64,000 bases of DNA from Planctomycetaceae bacterium (GTDB taxonomy: Bacteria > Planctomycetota > Planctomycetia > Planctomycetales > Planctomycetaceae), in NCBI GenBank assembly GCA_024742875.1, contig JANSXP010000038.1, forward strand, positions 1 to 64,000. Direction: 5' to 3'. Shown piece by piece: positions 1-8,592 of the stretch. The position numbers were made by a program, and so were the translations under genes. Positions within the stretch are counted from its first letter, which is position 1. Every line of letters starts with the position of its first letter. Under the pieces are notes generated by a model. It saw only the letters and a list, made by a program, of their open reading frames with translations, did not search any database and had not been told where the DNA came from.

Positions 1-714
1 ATGCCCGATGGCGGCTCAGTCTTCATCAGCGCGCACGTGACCAGCGACGCCACGGGCGATGGCCCCCCGGGAGTGCGGCTCACCATCGCCGACGATGGTC
101 CGGGGTTTGATCGACAACAGCTCTCGCGTGTCTTCGAACCGTATTACTCCACCCGCAGCGACGGGCACGGACTGGGGCTCACCACCTGTTACTTTGTGGT
201 GGACAGCCACGGCGGGCGGATTGAAGCCACCAACGTCGATTCCGGCGGCGCGGAGATTTCCATCTGGCTGCCCGTGACCACAGCCACCGCGGCGGACGAC
301 GCGGTCAGGCAGCCTGCCATGGCTCCGCAGCCTGCCACCATTTTGCTGCTCGATGACGAGGATGTCGTGCGGCAGAGCGTCAGTATGATGCTGGAACTGG
401 ATGATCATACGGTCCTTGCCGCCGCCAACGGCGAGCAGGCCCTGGCTCTGGCAGAAGGATCTTCCTCCCCCGTGCAACTGGCCCTGCTCGACCTGACAGT
501 TCGCGGCGGGCTGGGTGGACTGGAAATTGTCCAGCGTTTGAAACAGCACTCCCCCAACACGCACTGTGTGGCCATGAGTGGCTACAGCGATCGTCAGGTG
601 ATGTCACGGCCGCAGCAATTTGGCTTTGATGCTGTGCTGCCCAAGCCATTCACCCGCGAGCAGATTTGCGGGCTTGTCGCCTCGGCGCTGCGACATGATC
701 GCCCGCGGCCCTGA
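1..714 (+). CDS. Hybrid sensor histidine kinase, C-terminal part (5' cut by window edge)
   Basis: This is the C-terminal end of a two-component hybrid kinase. Residues 1-95 are the back half of a HATPase_c domain: the G1 box DDGPGF, the F-box-like FEPYYSTR and the G2 box GLGL are present, but the N box and the phospho-accepting His domain would lie upstream of the window. The ATG at base 1 is therefore probably an internal Met. Residues 110-235 are a receiver domain with the acidic pair in LLLDDED, the likely phospho-Asp in LALLDL, the switch Ser in AMSGYSD and the conserved Lys in LPKPF. The receiver looks active, so the protein probably autophosphorylates and passes phosphate to its own receiver or a partner. 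The signal sensed cannot be judged from this part. Confidence 0.9.
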   Translation: MPDGGSVFISAHVTSDATGDGPPGVRLTIADDGPGFDRQQLSRVFEPYYSTRSDGHGLGLTTCYFVVDSHGGRIEATNVDSGGAEISIWLPVTTATAADDAVRQPAMAPQPATILLLDDEDVVRQSVSMMLELDDHTVLAAANGEQALALAEGSSSPVQLALLDLTVRGGLGGLEIVQRLKQHSPNTHCVAMSGYSDRQVMSRPQQFGFDAVLPKPFTREQICGLVASALRHDRPRP

Positions 715-994
715 CAGCTGAAATCAGCACGTTTAGCACAGCAACGCCAGACTGCGAAAGTGCCCCTAACCACCCCAGCTGCCACACTTAACGCCGTCCC
801 CTCGGACAGAGCAGGATATAGGACTTCTACCTCATCTCTCTGCCCGTCTGTCGCATTCTGCAGCAACCAGCACGTTGCGAGTAAGAATTTTCCATGTTAT
901 AAGCCGATGGCCTCCACGTCCTTAACAGCGTGTGGGCCGACCTGGATCAATCAGGACCCAGCCAATGGCAATAAAAAAGGTTAGGAGAAAAAAC

Positions 995-1360
995 GTGAGC
1001 GACGAAAAGACTGAAGACACACCAGCAGAAGCACCCGCCAGCGCCCCTCAGGATGCTGCCCAGACTCAGGAAGTCGTAGTGGATGACAGCGGCGCCAACG
1101 CTGGCTATGCCAACTTCTGTCGCGTTTCCAGCACACCGGAAGAACTCATTCTGGACCTCGGATTGAACCCCACCCCTTACGCAACTGGCAAAGTTGACGT
1201 AAAGGTCAATCAGCGAATCATCCTGAATCACTTCACCGCCAAGCGACTCTGGAGCGCACTGTCCATGGCTCTGCAGCGTCACGAGCAGGCCTTCGGCGTT
1301 CTGGAAACAGACGTTCGAAAACGCGTCAAAGCACCGGCTGTTGACAGCCCAGGCGCTTAA
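995..1360 (+). CDS. DUF3467 family protein
   Basis: A 121-residue cytoplasmic protein. The first 40 residues are acidic and Ala/Pro/Glu-rich and look disordered. From about residue 45 ([19 protein letters not shown]) to about 110 it matches the DUF3467 family, small proteins of unknown function. A GTG start at 995 is chosen over an in-frame upstream start at 932 because AGGAGA lies just upstream at 983-988. The gene is alone and is followed by a strong hairpin at 1425-1454. Family assignment is from recognised sequence pattern; no function is claimed. Confidence 0.85.
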   Translation: MSDEKTEDTPAEAPASAPQDAAQTQEVVVDDSGANAGYANFCRVSSTPEELILDLGLNPTPYATGKVDVKVNQRIILNHFTAKRLWSALSMALQRHEQAFGVLETDVRKRVKAPAVDSPGA

Positions 1361-1424
1361 CTGATCGGCGTGAATCCGTTGATGTGAGTGCCGTTGTGCC
1401 AATGGCGGCAACCAGTCCAAACAG

Positions 1425-1454
1425 CAAAGCCCGGGGCATACACCCCGGGCTTTG
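1425..1454. terminator. Strong hairpin between convergent genes
   Basis: Perfect 12-bp stem (CAAAGCCCGGGG with CCCCGGGCTTTG) and a 6-base loop, followed by a T-rich stretch. It lies between the DUF3467 gene and the convergent phosphoglycerate mutase gene and could end transcription from both sides. Confidence 0.8.
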
Positions 1455-1572
1455 TTCGTTTTCACATCCTGTTCGTTTTCACACCCTTCAGACTTCAGAC
1501 GCATGGCCCGATTGTGCCAGCGACCAGGACACCGTTCCCGAGCGGTCTGATGAGCACTCGGGCGGCCGTCGG

Positions 1573-2781
1573 TCAGGCGCCGTATTTTTCCAGTCGGCCT
1601 GCGTGAGCCAGGGCGTACAGCATCAGATACTTCGCTTCGAACTGCCCCAGTTCACCAACACGGCAGGCCGACTCACCGAATGTCTGAGAGCCGTCGAAGC
1701 GACAAATATCGGACGCGAGCAGTGTGGGCACCGCGTGACCACTGTGAGCTTTCATTTTGGCCGGTGTGCTGTGGTCCCCCGTCACAATCAGCACGTCGGG
1801 CTTGAGTGCATTCATTTTGGGAATCGCAGAATCCAGTTCCTCGGTGCGCTGCACCTTCGCATCGAAGTTTCCGTCTTCTCCCGTGCTGTCTGTGTACTTG
1901 AAGTGCACAAAGAAGAAGTCGTAGTCGTTCCAGTGCTTCTCCAGACAGGCCATCTGGTCGTCCAGCGTCTGGCCGGCATCCAGAATGTCCATGCCCACCA
2001 GCCGAGCCAGACCGCGATACATCGGATACACGGCAATGGCGGCAGCTTTGGTGCCGTACACCTCTTCGAATCGTGGAATCGGCGGCATCTTGGCGATACC
2101 CCGCATGGTCAGCAGATTGGCCGGCGCGTCATCTTTGAGGACCTCAGCCGCCTGCCGCAGAAACTCGGCACACACTTCAGCCGTTTTCGCTGACGCCTCG
2201 TCGTTACCGTGTGGTGCCAGAGGCGGAACGCCGGTTCGCTGAGGATCGGTGTCATCCACATCACCGCCCAGGCCTTCCTGACGGAAGACAATGACCAGGC
2301 GATATTCCTTCACATGATGGACGAAGACCTCCACGCCGGGAATCTCGATGGTGTCCAGTTTTTCGCACAGCTTCGCGCCAATGTCACTGCCAATGCGCCC
2401 GGCACGACGGTCGCTGATGTTTCCGTCACCGTCGATGGTGCAGAAGTTGCCGCGAATCGCCACGTCGTTGGGACCAAGGTCAAAGTCAATCCCCAGAGCT
2501 TCCAGCACACCACGGCCGATGTCGTACTTCAGCGGGTCGTATCCGAACAGCCCCAGATGACCTGGCCCACTGCCCGGCGCGATTCCCGGCAGCACGGGAA
2601 TGCTGCGCCCCAGCGACGAGCGTTTGGCCAGTTCGTCCAGGTGAGGCGTGCTGGCAGTCTCCAGCTCGGTTTTGCCACCTGGCTCCAGCGGCAGTCCGCC
2701 CAGTCCATCACCCACGTACATGATGATTTTGGAGTCGCTTTGGCGCTGCAGTTTTCGTGTCAGATCGTGAATGTCAGTCAT
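1573..2781 (-). CDS. apgM: 2,3-bisphosphoglycerate-independent phosphoglycerate mutase, archaeal type
   Basis: Interconverts 3- and 2-phosphoglycerate in glycolysis and gluconeogenesis; metal-dependent member of the alkaline phosphatase superfamily. At 402 residues it fits the ApgM type rather than the ~510-residue GpmI type. The N-terminal metal site MYVGDGLGG (residues 21-29), the nucleophile region GSGPGHLGLFGYDP and the C-terminal metal-ligand segment VTGDHSTPAKMKAHSGH are all present, so it should be active. The ATG at 2781 is used; no strong ribosome-binding site is visible. The gene stands alone and converges on the DUF3467 gene. Confidence 0.92.
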   Translation of the reverse strand: MTDIHDLTRKLQRQSDSKIIMYVGDGLGGLPLEPGGKTELETASTPHLDELAKRSSLGRSIPVLPGIAPGSGPGHLGLFGYDPLKYDIGRGVLEALGIDFDLGPNDVAIRGNFCTIDGDGNISDRRAGRIGSDIGAKLCEKLDTIEIPGVEVFVHHVKEYRLVIVFRQEGLGGDVDDTDPQRTGVPPLAPHGNDEASAKTAEVCAEFLRQAAEVLKDDAPANLLTMRGIAKMPPIPRFEEVYGTKAAAIAVYPMYRGLARLVGMDILDAGQTLDDQMACLEKHWNDYDFFFVHFKYTDSTGEDGNFDAKVQRTEELDSAIPKMNALKPDVLIVTGDHSTPAKMKAHSGHAVPTLLASDICRFDGSQTFGESACRVGELGQFEAKYLMLYALAHAGRLEKYGA

Positions 2782-3083
2782 TGTTCGTCGTAATCAAAAA
2801 TAGGTCAGGTTCCCTGTCCGGCCGTCTGGCGACCGCCACACGATAGCTACATCGGAGAATGGGTTCATGGCCGCCCGCACGATTTCAGGGTTTTTGCAGC
2901 GACAGAAAACTGGTCGTCTCGCAGTTTGGAGCGGAAAAACGCGGGGCCGGACCGGTGTCGTGCCCTCCCAGGACAGAAACACCCCCGCTTTTGTGTCGTT
3001 CACGAGCCAGATTGTGTCCGCCGGCCGGCCCCCGTGCGTTTGATACAGCAGACAACCAACCCTTCTTCGCCTGGAGCTCTCTG
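2782..3083. other. Divergent intergenic region, no gene seen
   Basis: About 300 bases between the divergent apgM and a secreted-protein gene. It must hold both promoters, but no convincing -35/-10 pair or operator was picked out. The short reading frames here are not gene-like. Confidence 0.5.
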
Positions 3084-3776
3084 ATGAAACTCACATCCCC
3101 CACTCGCCTGCTGATTGTTCTGGTTCTGTTCTGCCGTGTGACGGCTGTCTCCGTGCAGGCCGCCGACAGCCCCTCACGACTGACCATTCACGGCGCCGGT
3201 CACGATCTGGCCGTGCAGTTCCCCGATAAGTTTCGTCACACCGAAGAGAAAGACGGCGCCGCGGAGATCACCAAATACATCAGCGATGTCCCCGGTGAAG
3301 GTCGCTATCTGCTGGCCCATCAGGACTTTCCGGAAATTGACTTCTCCATTCCCGGGGGGCCGCTCAAAGCAACCAACATTCTGCTGCGTTCGTTTCAGGA
3401 GCGCACAGGCGCAGAGCTGAAGAGCAAAAAGACAATTCGAGTGCCCGGTGACCCAACCCGACAGGGCATCGAGTACGTGCTGCAGCACAGCAACGGCTGG
3501 TTTCGATCAAAGAGCTTTATCATTGGACAGCGGTGGTACAGCGTGATCATCGAAGGCACGGAGGACGACGTTCGCTCCGCGTCGGCCGATCGCTTCCTCC
3601 GCTCCGTCACCGTGACGATCGCCGCCCAGACGACGCCCCCTGCCCGACTCACGTCGGTCCGAAGCCAGACCCCCAACGACACAAATGCCACGACCACACG
3701 CCACCGTGCCGCGGCGACCACGACCGTGCGACAGTCGTCACACTGCCCGTCCAGCCGCACAGGCTGTCACAAGTAG
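3084..3776 (+). CDS. Exported protein of unknown function
   Basis: A 230-residue protein with a clear signal peptide (residues 1-27, hydrophobic core LLIVLVLFC, likely cleavage after VQAA). The middle part (residues 30-180) is a mixed alpha/beta domain with no motif I recognise. The last 50 residues are rich in Thr, Arg, Pro and His and look disordered. The ATG at 3084 is chosen because GGAG precedes it by about 8 bases and the signal peptide starts there; a longer frame back to 2859 adds only unlikely sequence. It is followed by a strong hairpin at 3888-3925. Confidence 0.75.
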   Translation: MKLTSPTRLLIVLVLFCRVTAVSVQAADSPSRLTIHGAGHDLAVQFPDKFRHTEEKDGAAEITKYISDVPGEGRYLLAHQDFPEIDFSIPGGPLKATNILLRSFQERTGAELKSKKTIRVPGDPTRQGIEYVLQHSNGWFRSKSFIIGQRWYSVIIEGTEDDVRSASADRFLRSVTVTIAAQTTPPARLTSVRSQTPNDTNATTTRHRAAATTTVRQSSHCPSSRTGCHK

Positions 3777-3887
3777 TGCCCCGGCGGACAACCTGAGCCG
3801 TCGATCGCGTGGCGGTCGACGGCTTTGTTCTGCGCATGTTGTCCGTGGTGTGATTACAGCGATGCCATCATGGCACTATGAAGAACA

Positions 3888-3925
3888 AACAGCGGCGCTG
3901 CGATCTCTCTCGCAGCGCCGCTGTT
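3888..3925. terminator. Strong bidirectional hairpin
   Basis: A perfect 16-bp stem (arms 3888-3903 and 3910-3925, core GCGGCGCTGCGA) with a 6-base loop TCTCTC. It lies between the exported-protein gene and the convergent rtcB gene. Confidence 0.8.
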
Positions 3926-4002
3926 GTCATTGCGTTCCGGCGGCTCAATCACGCAGTCCGAAACGGTCGACCTCATCACTCCACCAGTCCGCTGGTCGTC
4001 CG

Positions 4003-5493
4003 CTAGTCGTCCGCCCTGCCACCATCCTTGATGACAAACCGGGCCTTCAGGCGGGCCACCTCACTGGCCAGGCCGGCCGTCTTCACAGACTTGAGCACTT
4101 CGTCAAAGTCTTTATACGCGGCTGGCGCTTCATCCCGTGGATAGCGTCGGCAGTTGCTCAGGATGTCGGCATCATCAAACGACTGATCGACCTGTTTCTG
4201 ATCGAGCGTTCGAATGGCGTGCTTTCGTCCCAGCGCCCGTCCGGCTCCGTGGTTCACGCTGAAGCAGCTGCGGGCCGCCCCTTCATCAGCCACCATCACG
4301 GCCGATCCTGCCTGTGGATTTCCCGGCAGGAGAATCGGATGTCCGGTGGCCTCGTACATCGTGCCTTTCAGTTCGTGATGCCCAGCGGGAAAGGCGCGCG
4401 TCGCACCTTTGCGATGCACCCAGCTTACCTGGTTGTCCACGACTTCTTTGCGGGCGATGTTGTGGCTGATGAAGTACACCAGCTTCCCCGTCACCCCCGG
4501 GATGACAGACTGAAAGGCCTCCAGTACCAGCGCGTTAATCAACAGGTGATTCACGGTGGCAAAGTTGGCTCCCAAAGCCATGTCGTCCAGATAGTCATTC
4601 GCCGCCGATGTTCCCAGCGGCGCGTAAACCAGCTGACGATCATTGCCTGGCAGTGGGATATTCCACGTCTCAAACTGCTGCTGCAGGGTGCGAAACTGCC
4701 CGGACGCCAGATTGTGTCCGATCCCCCGCGATCCGCAGTGAGACAGAAATGCCACGTGGTTGTCCACCAGCCCAAACCGCTCAGCCGCCTTCACCGCCCG
4801 TTCGTCTTTGGCCACTTCCACCACTTCGCACTCTCCAAAGTGGTTTCCGCCTCCGTATGATCCGAGCTGCTGCATTTTGTCACTGAATCGATCCCGAAAG
4901 AACTTATCCGCAAAGTGACGATCCAGTCGCTCCCGCAGCGCATCCGAGGTGTCATCGTGCCCCACATGCAACGAGTCTTCGCAGCGATACGTCCAGTCGA
5001 ACGGAATCCCCAGCTGACGACACACGTCTCGAGAAGCTCCCTCCACGAGCAACTGCCGCCCCAATCCGGATCCCACATACCGCGAGAGCGGAGCGTGTCG
5101 CTGGCCACGTCCGGCTCCAGTCGGCGTGCGTTCGCAGATCGCATCGATGATCGCGCGTCGGGTCCGTCGATCCACAACCGCATCAGCCGGCAGATCCAGC
5201 TGCAGCAGACTCATCGAACACTTGATGTCGACGCCCACCGGTCCCGGATAGATGTGCGTGGGCGAGGCCATCACGCATCCGACTGGAGCTCCGTACCCGC
5301 AATGAGCATCCGGGTTCAGCACCAGATCACTCACTCCCGGCGCCATGCGAGAATTGATGGCCTGCGTCAGACACATGTCATCAAACGTGTGCCGGATGGC
5401 CTCGGTTCCGATCACTGTAATTGGCTTCGTGGCGGACTGCGGCGTTGGCAGGATGGCTGTCGCTGCTCCGGTTTCGATCATTTCGTGTACCAT
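4003..5493 (-). CDS. rtcB: RtcB-type RNA-splicing ligase
   Basis: Joins RNA 2',3'-cyclic phosphate (or 3'-phosphate) ends to 5'-OH ends using GTP and Mn2+; used in tRNA/rRNA repair. Family motifs are in order: NPDAHCGYGAPVG, PGPVGVDIKC, GGGNHFGE, SHCGSRGIGH and VNHGAGRALGRK, the last carrying the His that is guanylylated in known RtcB. At 496 residues it is longer than E. coli RtcB (408). The ATG at 5493 is chosen because AAGGAAG lies 6 bases upstream; a longer frame to 5631 would run through the promoter. It is divergent from rtcR and has a near-consensus sigma-54 promoter, so it is probably silent until RtcR is activated. Confidence 0.95.
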   Translation of the reverse strand: MVHEMIETGAATAILPTPQSATKPITVIGTEAIRHTFDDMCLTQAINSRMAPGVSDLVLNPDAHCGYGAPVGCVMASPTHIYPGPVGVDIKCSMSLLQLDLPADAVVDRRTRRAIIDAICERTPTGAGRGQRHAPLSRYVGSGLGRQLLVEGASRDVCRQLGIPFDWTYRCEDSLHVGHDDTSDALRERLDRHFADKFFRDRFSDKMQQLGSYGGGNHFGECEVVEVAKDERAVKAAERFGLVDNHVAFLSHCGSRGIGHNLASGQFRTLQQQFETWNIPLPGNDRQLVYAPLGTSAANDYLDDMALGANFATVNHLLINALVLEAFQSVIPGVTGKLVYFISHNIARKEVVDNQVSWVHRKGATRAFPAGHHELKGTMYEATGHPILLPGNPQAGSAVMVADEGAARSCFSVNHGAGRALGRKHAIRTLDQKQVDQSFDDADILSNCRRYPRDEAPAAYKDFDEVLKSVKTAGLASEVARLKARFVIKDGGRADD

Positions 5494-5537
5494 GTTGACT
5501 TCCTTTCTTTCGTTCGTTTGAAGTTGCCAACACGTAA

Positions 5538-5553
5538 AGCAGCGGCCGTGCCA
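5538..5553 (-). promoter_or_regulatory. Sigma-54 promoter of rtcB
   Basis: Reading the minus strand, TGGCACG-GCCG-CTGCT matches the sigma-54 consensus TGGCACG-N4-TTGCW, with the invariant GG and GC exactly 12 bases apart. The predicted start is near 5527, giving a ~34-base leader to the rtcB ATG. The neighbouring activator RtcR carries the GAFTGA loop needed for sigma-54 contact. Confidence 0.85.
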
Positions 5554-5563
5554 ACCAGAAACG

Positions 5564-5644
5564 CGATTAACTAATCGACCACAAGCCGTTTTCCAGAAAC
5601 CACTTACAGCAACACCACGCCAGATGGGCACATTTCTTGTGTCC
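5564..5644. promoter_or_regulatory. Candidate RtcR-binding inverted repeats
   Basis: Two inverted repeats lie upstream of the rtcB promoter: CGATTA-AC-TAATCG (5564-5577) and GGCACA-TTTCT-TGTGTCC (5627-5644, CACA/TGTG core). Enhancer-type sites are expected in this interval for a sigma-54 activator. The assignment is from position only. Confidence 0.35.
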
Positions 5645-5715
5645 GTGGCCGCCCCGACAGACGTATATTGTAGTATAGGTGCATATAACCCGCTCTATGA
5701 ATGTGCAGGCAGGCA

Positions 5716-7317
5716 ATGGCACGACAGAACGTTGTAATTGGATTGGTGGGCACACGGATCGACCAGTCGCCCCGCCGCAGCCGCTGGGACCGCTGGCGTC
5801 CGACCGTGGCCGTGTGTCGGCAGGAGGACTTTCTGGTCGATCGCTTCGAACTGCTGTATCCGTCCAGCCACACCACACTTGCCAAAGCTCTTCAGCAGGA
5901 CATTCACAGCTGCTCACCGGAAACGAACGTGATCCTGCACCCGGTCGACTTTGACGACCCGTGGGACTTTGAAGAAGTGTTTGGCACGCTGCACGACTTC
6001 ACCCGCCGCTATCCCTTTGACACAGAACAGAACGACTATTTCATCCATGTGACCACCGGCTCGCACGTGCAGCAGATCTGCCTGTTTCTGCTCACCGAAT
6101 CCCGCCACCTGCCTGGCGTCCTGCTGCAGACGAGCCCGCCGCGCGGCAAAACCCAAACTCATGACGCGGGCACCCTTTCCACCATCGATCTGAACCTGGC
6201 CCGATACGACGCCCTTGCCAATCGGTTTGCCTCGGAACAGCGAGAAGCCCAGCAGGTGCTCAAGTGCGGCATAGAGACTCGCAATCACGCCTTCAACCAA
6301 CTGATCGAACGCATCGAACGCGTGGCACTGGCCAGTAAAGCGCCGCTGCTGATCACCGGCCCCACGGGCGCCGGCAAGACCCAGCTGGCGCGACAGATTT
6401 ACGAACTCAAGCGTCGCCGGGAGCAGTTCACCGGCCCGCTGGTTGAGGTCAACTGCGCGACACTGCGAGGCGACCAGGCGATGTCCGCTCTGTTTGGACA
6501 CAGCAAAGGCGCGTTTACTGGAGCGGCTTCTGCGAGATCCGGCCTCCTGAAGCGAGCGCATGGCGGGCTGCTGTTTCTGGATGAAATTGGAGAACTGGGC
6601 AGCGATGAGCAGGCACTGCTGCTGCGGGCCATCGAGGAACAGCGTTTCCTCCCGGTCGGCAGCGATGAGGAGGTCGAGGTCGAGTTTCAGCTGATCGCCG
6701 GGACCAATCGCAATCTGGCAGACGACGTCGCGGCGGGCACCTTCCGTGAAGACCTGCTGGCCCGCATCAACCTGTGGTCCTTCCGCCTGCCCGGCCTGGC
6801 CGAACGGCGTGAAGACATCGCCCCCAACCTCGACTTCGAACTGGACCGCGCCAGTGACAGTCTGGAACGCCGTGTCCGCATGACGGCCGAAGCCAGGAGC
6901 GAATTCCTGCAGTGGGCCGAATCCCCGCACGCCGGATGGCCGGGCAATTTTCGCGACCTGTCTGCCTGCGTGACCCGCATGGCCACACTCAGCGATTCCG
7001 GCCGCATCTCCGAAGACTGCGTGCGGGAAGAGATTCAGCACCTCGCGACGCAGTGGCCCTCGGCCGCTTCCGGCGACGATGTGAGCACCATTGAACGCCT
7101 CCTGGGCGAAGGCGCCGCCGCGCGACTTGACCTGTTTGACGCAGCGCAGCTGGCAGCCGTGATTCGCTGCTGCCGCCGACACACCAGTCTGGCGGCCGCT
7201 GGGCGTGAGCTGTTTGCCGTCTCCCGCGCGGCCCGATCTTCCTCCAACGATTCGGACCGTCTGCGCAAATATCTGCAGCGGTTTGACATTGCGTGGGCCG
7301 ACCTGAAAGACGGCTGA
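5716..7317 (+). CDS. rtcR: RtcR, sigma-54-dependent activator of rtcB with N-terminal CARF-like domain
   Basis: Activates rtc genes when a ligand, in E. coli linked to RNA ends with 2',3'-cyclic phosphate, binds its N-terminal CARF-like domain. The first 180 residues match that domain (VVIGLVGTRID near the start, FIHVTTGSHVQQ near 110). Residues 200-440 are a sigma-54 AAA+ domain: Walker A GPTGAGKT, contact loop GAFTGA, Walker B GLLFLDEIGE and an Arg-finger region. The C-terminal ~60 residues form a helix-turn-helix region. ATG 5716 is used because the RtcR-like sequence MARQNVVIG starts there; an ATG five codons upstream (5701) is possible. The order rtcR/rtcB, divergent, matches the known system; no rtcA is present. 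Confidence 0.93.
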   Translation: MARQNVVIGLVGTRIDQSPRRSRWDRWRPTVAVCRQEDFLVDRFELLYPSSHTTLAKALQQDIHSCSPETNVILHPVDFDDPWDFEEVFGTLHDFTRRYPFDTEQNDYFIHVTTGSHVQQICLFLLTESRHLPGVLLQTSPPRGKTQTHDAGTLSTIDLNLARYDALANRFASEQREAQQVLKCGIETRNHAFNQLIERIERVALASKAPLLITGPTGAGKTQLARQIYELKRRREQFTGPLVEVNCATLRGDQAMSALFGHSKGAFTGAASARSGLLKRAHGGLLFLDEIGELGSDEQALLLRAIEEQRFLPVGSDEEVEVEFQLIAGTNRNLADDVAAGTFREDLLARINLWSFRLPGLAERREDIAPNLDFELDRASDSLERRVRMTAEARSEFLQWAESPHAGWPGNFRDLSACVTRMATLSDSGRISEDCVREEIQHLATQWPSAASGDDVSTIERLLGEGAAARLDLFDAAQLAAVIRCCRRHTSLAAAGRELFAVSRAARSSSNDSDRLRKYLQRFDIAWADLKDG

Positions 7318-7335
7318 ACGAACGCCCGGCGTCGG

Positions 7336-8523
7336 TCACTCCTCGGTACAGCGATGCAGCGTCATCAGCGCAAAGGCCGTTCCGTACGGCTCGTGATAGT
7401 CGTACAGCGGATAATCCCACCACGAACCGTTCTTCTCCTGACGATCAATCATCAGCTTCGCCAGCATGGGTTTGAATTCCTGCTGTTCGTCCTGCGGCAG
7501 CTGCGCCAGTGAAAGCCCGGCGTAGTAGTGTCCGTAGTAATAGAAGTATCCGGCAACCTGCATCCATGATTCATGTGGTACGGGGCGCTTGCGGCCAATG
7601 TCCAGCCAGCCGTTGCGAACGTACAGTCGGAACAGCCAGCTCTTGATGACGTTGTCCGTGATCGTATCATCGCCCCACATCCGCAAAGCGCAGTTGCAGC
7701 ACTGCGTTCGTCCCAGACTGCCGCCGGGACGATTGATGCCCCGCATCGGCGTCTTGTTCAGATACTCCCCGTACAGATAGCTGAAATCCGGCTTGCGCTG
7801 ACGGTTGATGGCCGCAATCGCCCGGTCCACGACGCGCTGAGGTGGCTCCAGTCCCAGATCGCGTGCTTCCGCAAACGCCACCAGCACGGTGCCATTGACA
7901 AAACTGATGGAGCTGGCCGTGGGACGCTGCGCTTCGTACCGAAAATCGTAATAGCCCCAGCCACCATCGACCGACTCGTACCGCGTCAGCCGATCAAACT
8001 GCAGACGAATCAACTCTTTGATGCGTTCCTGTTTTTCCGCGTCCCCGTCCCGATGAGCGTGCAGCCGCGCCAGCGCCTGAATGCTGTAAGCGTGCCCCCA
8101 GACGTTGTAGATCGCGTCTCCCTGGGCCCGTTTTAACTCCGGCAGCTTCTCGAACAGCCAGGCCTCGGCCCGGTCCACGGCCGCCATGCCATCCGCACTG
8201 CTTCCCGCCGTTTCCAAAAGAGCCGAAATGCACAGCGACGTGCAGGCTGCGCGAAATGCATGATGAGCGCCGGGAACGGGCGCGTAGATGTTCAGACTCT
8301 TGGTCCGCGTTGGTGATCCCCAGGACCCGTTTTTGTTCTGCTTGCCAATCAGAAAGGCGACACCACGGTCGATCGACGAGCGAATCTCGGCTTCCGCCGG
8401 CGCGTCGATTTTCGGCAGCACGGGCGGACGTGTGACATCAAACAGCTTGTTGTCTTCTGCCACCGCTGCTGACACAACAGCCAGCAAACAGCACCAGCGA
8501 CATACCTTCGTCCACTTCAGCAT
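7336..8523 (-). CDS. Exported prenyltransferase/squalene-cyclase-repeat protein
   Basis: A 395-residue protein with a signal peptide (residues 1-22, ending VVSAAVA). The rest is built of alpha/alpha repeats of the prenyltransferase/squalene oxidase type, with repeat motifs such as NKNGSWGSP and KNGSWWDYP and a WGYYDF segment. Many such exported proteins occur in planctomycetes; they lack evidence of cyclase activity and may be structural or binding proteins. The ATG at 8523 has AGGAG 8 bases upstream. It converges on rtcR with only 18 bases between the stops and has no visible terminator. Confidence 0.8.
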   Translation of the reverse strand: MLKWTKVCRWCCLLAVVSAAVAEDNKLFDVTRPPVLPKIDAPAEAEIRSSIDRGVAFLIGKQNKNGSWGSPTRTKSLNIYAPVPGAHHAFRAACTSLCISALLETAGSSADGMAAVDRAEAWLFEKLPELKRAQGDAIYNVWGHAYSIQALARLHAHRDGDAEKQERIKELIRLQFDRLTRYESVDGGWGYYDFRYEAQRPTASSISFVNGTVLVAFAEARDLGLEPPQRVVDRAIAAINRQRKPDFSYLYGEYLNKTPMRGINRPGGSLGRTQCCNCALRMWGDDTITDNVIKSWLFRLYVRNGWLDIGRKRPVPHESWMQVAGYFYYYGHYYAGLSLAQLPQDEQQEFKPMLAKLMIDRQEKNGSWWDYPLYDYHEPYGTAFALMTLHRCTEE

Positions 8524-8592
8524 GGTTGCGCTCCTGAATGGTAAGACCGGATGCCCGCTTCCGGGCCTCTCGCTACAGTCCGTGCGGCAGAA

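Noticed and set aside
5914-7182. 422-codon minus-strand frame opposite rtcR
   Set aside because: Shadow of rtcR, whose motifs are intact on the plus strand.
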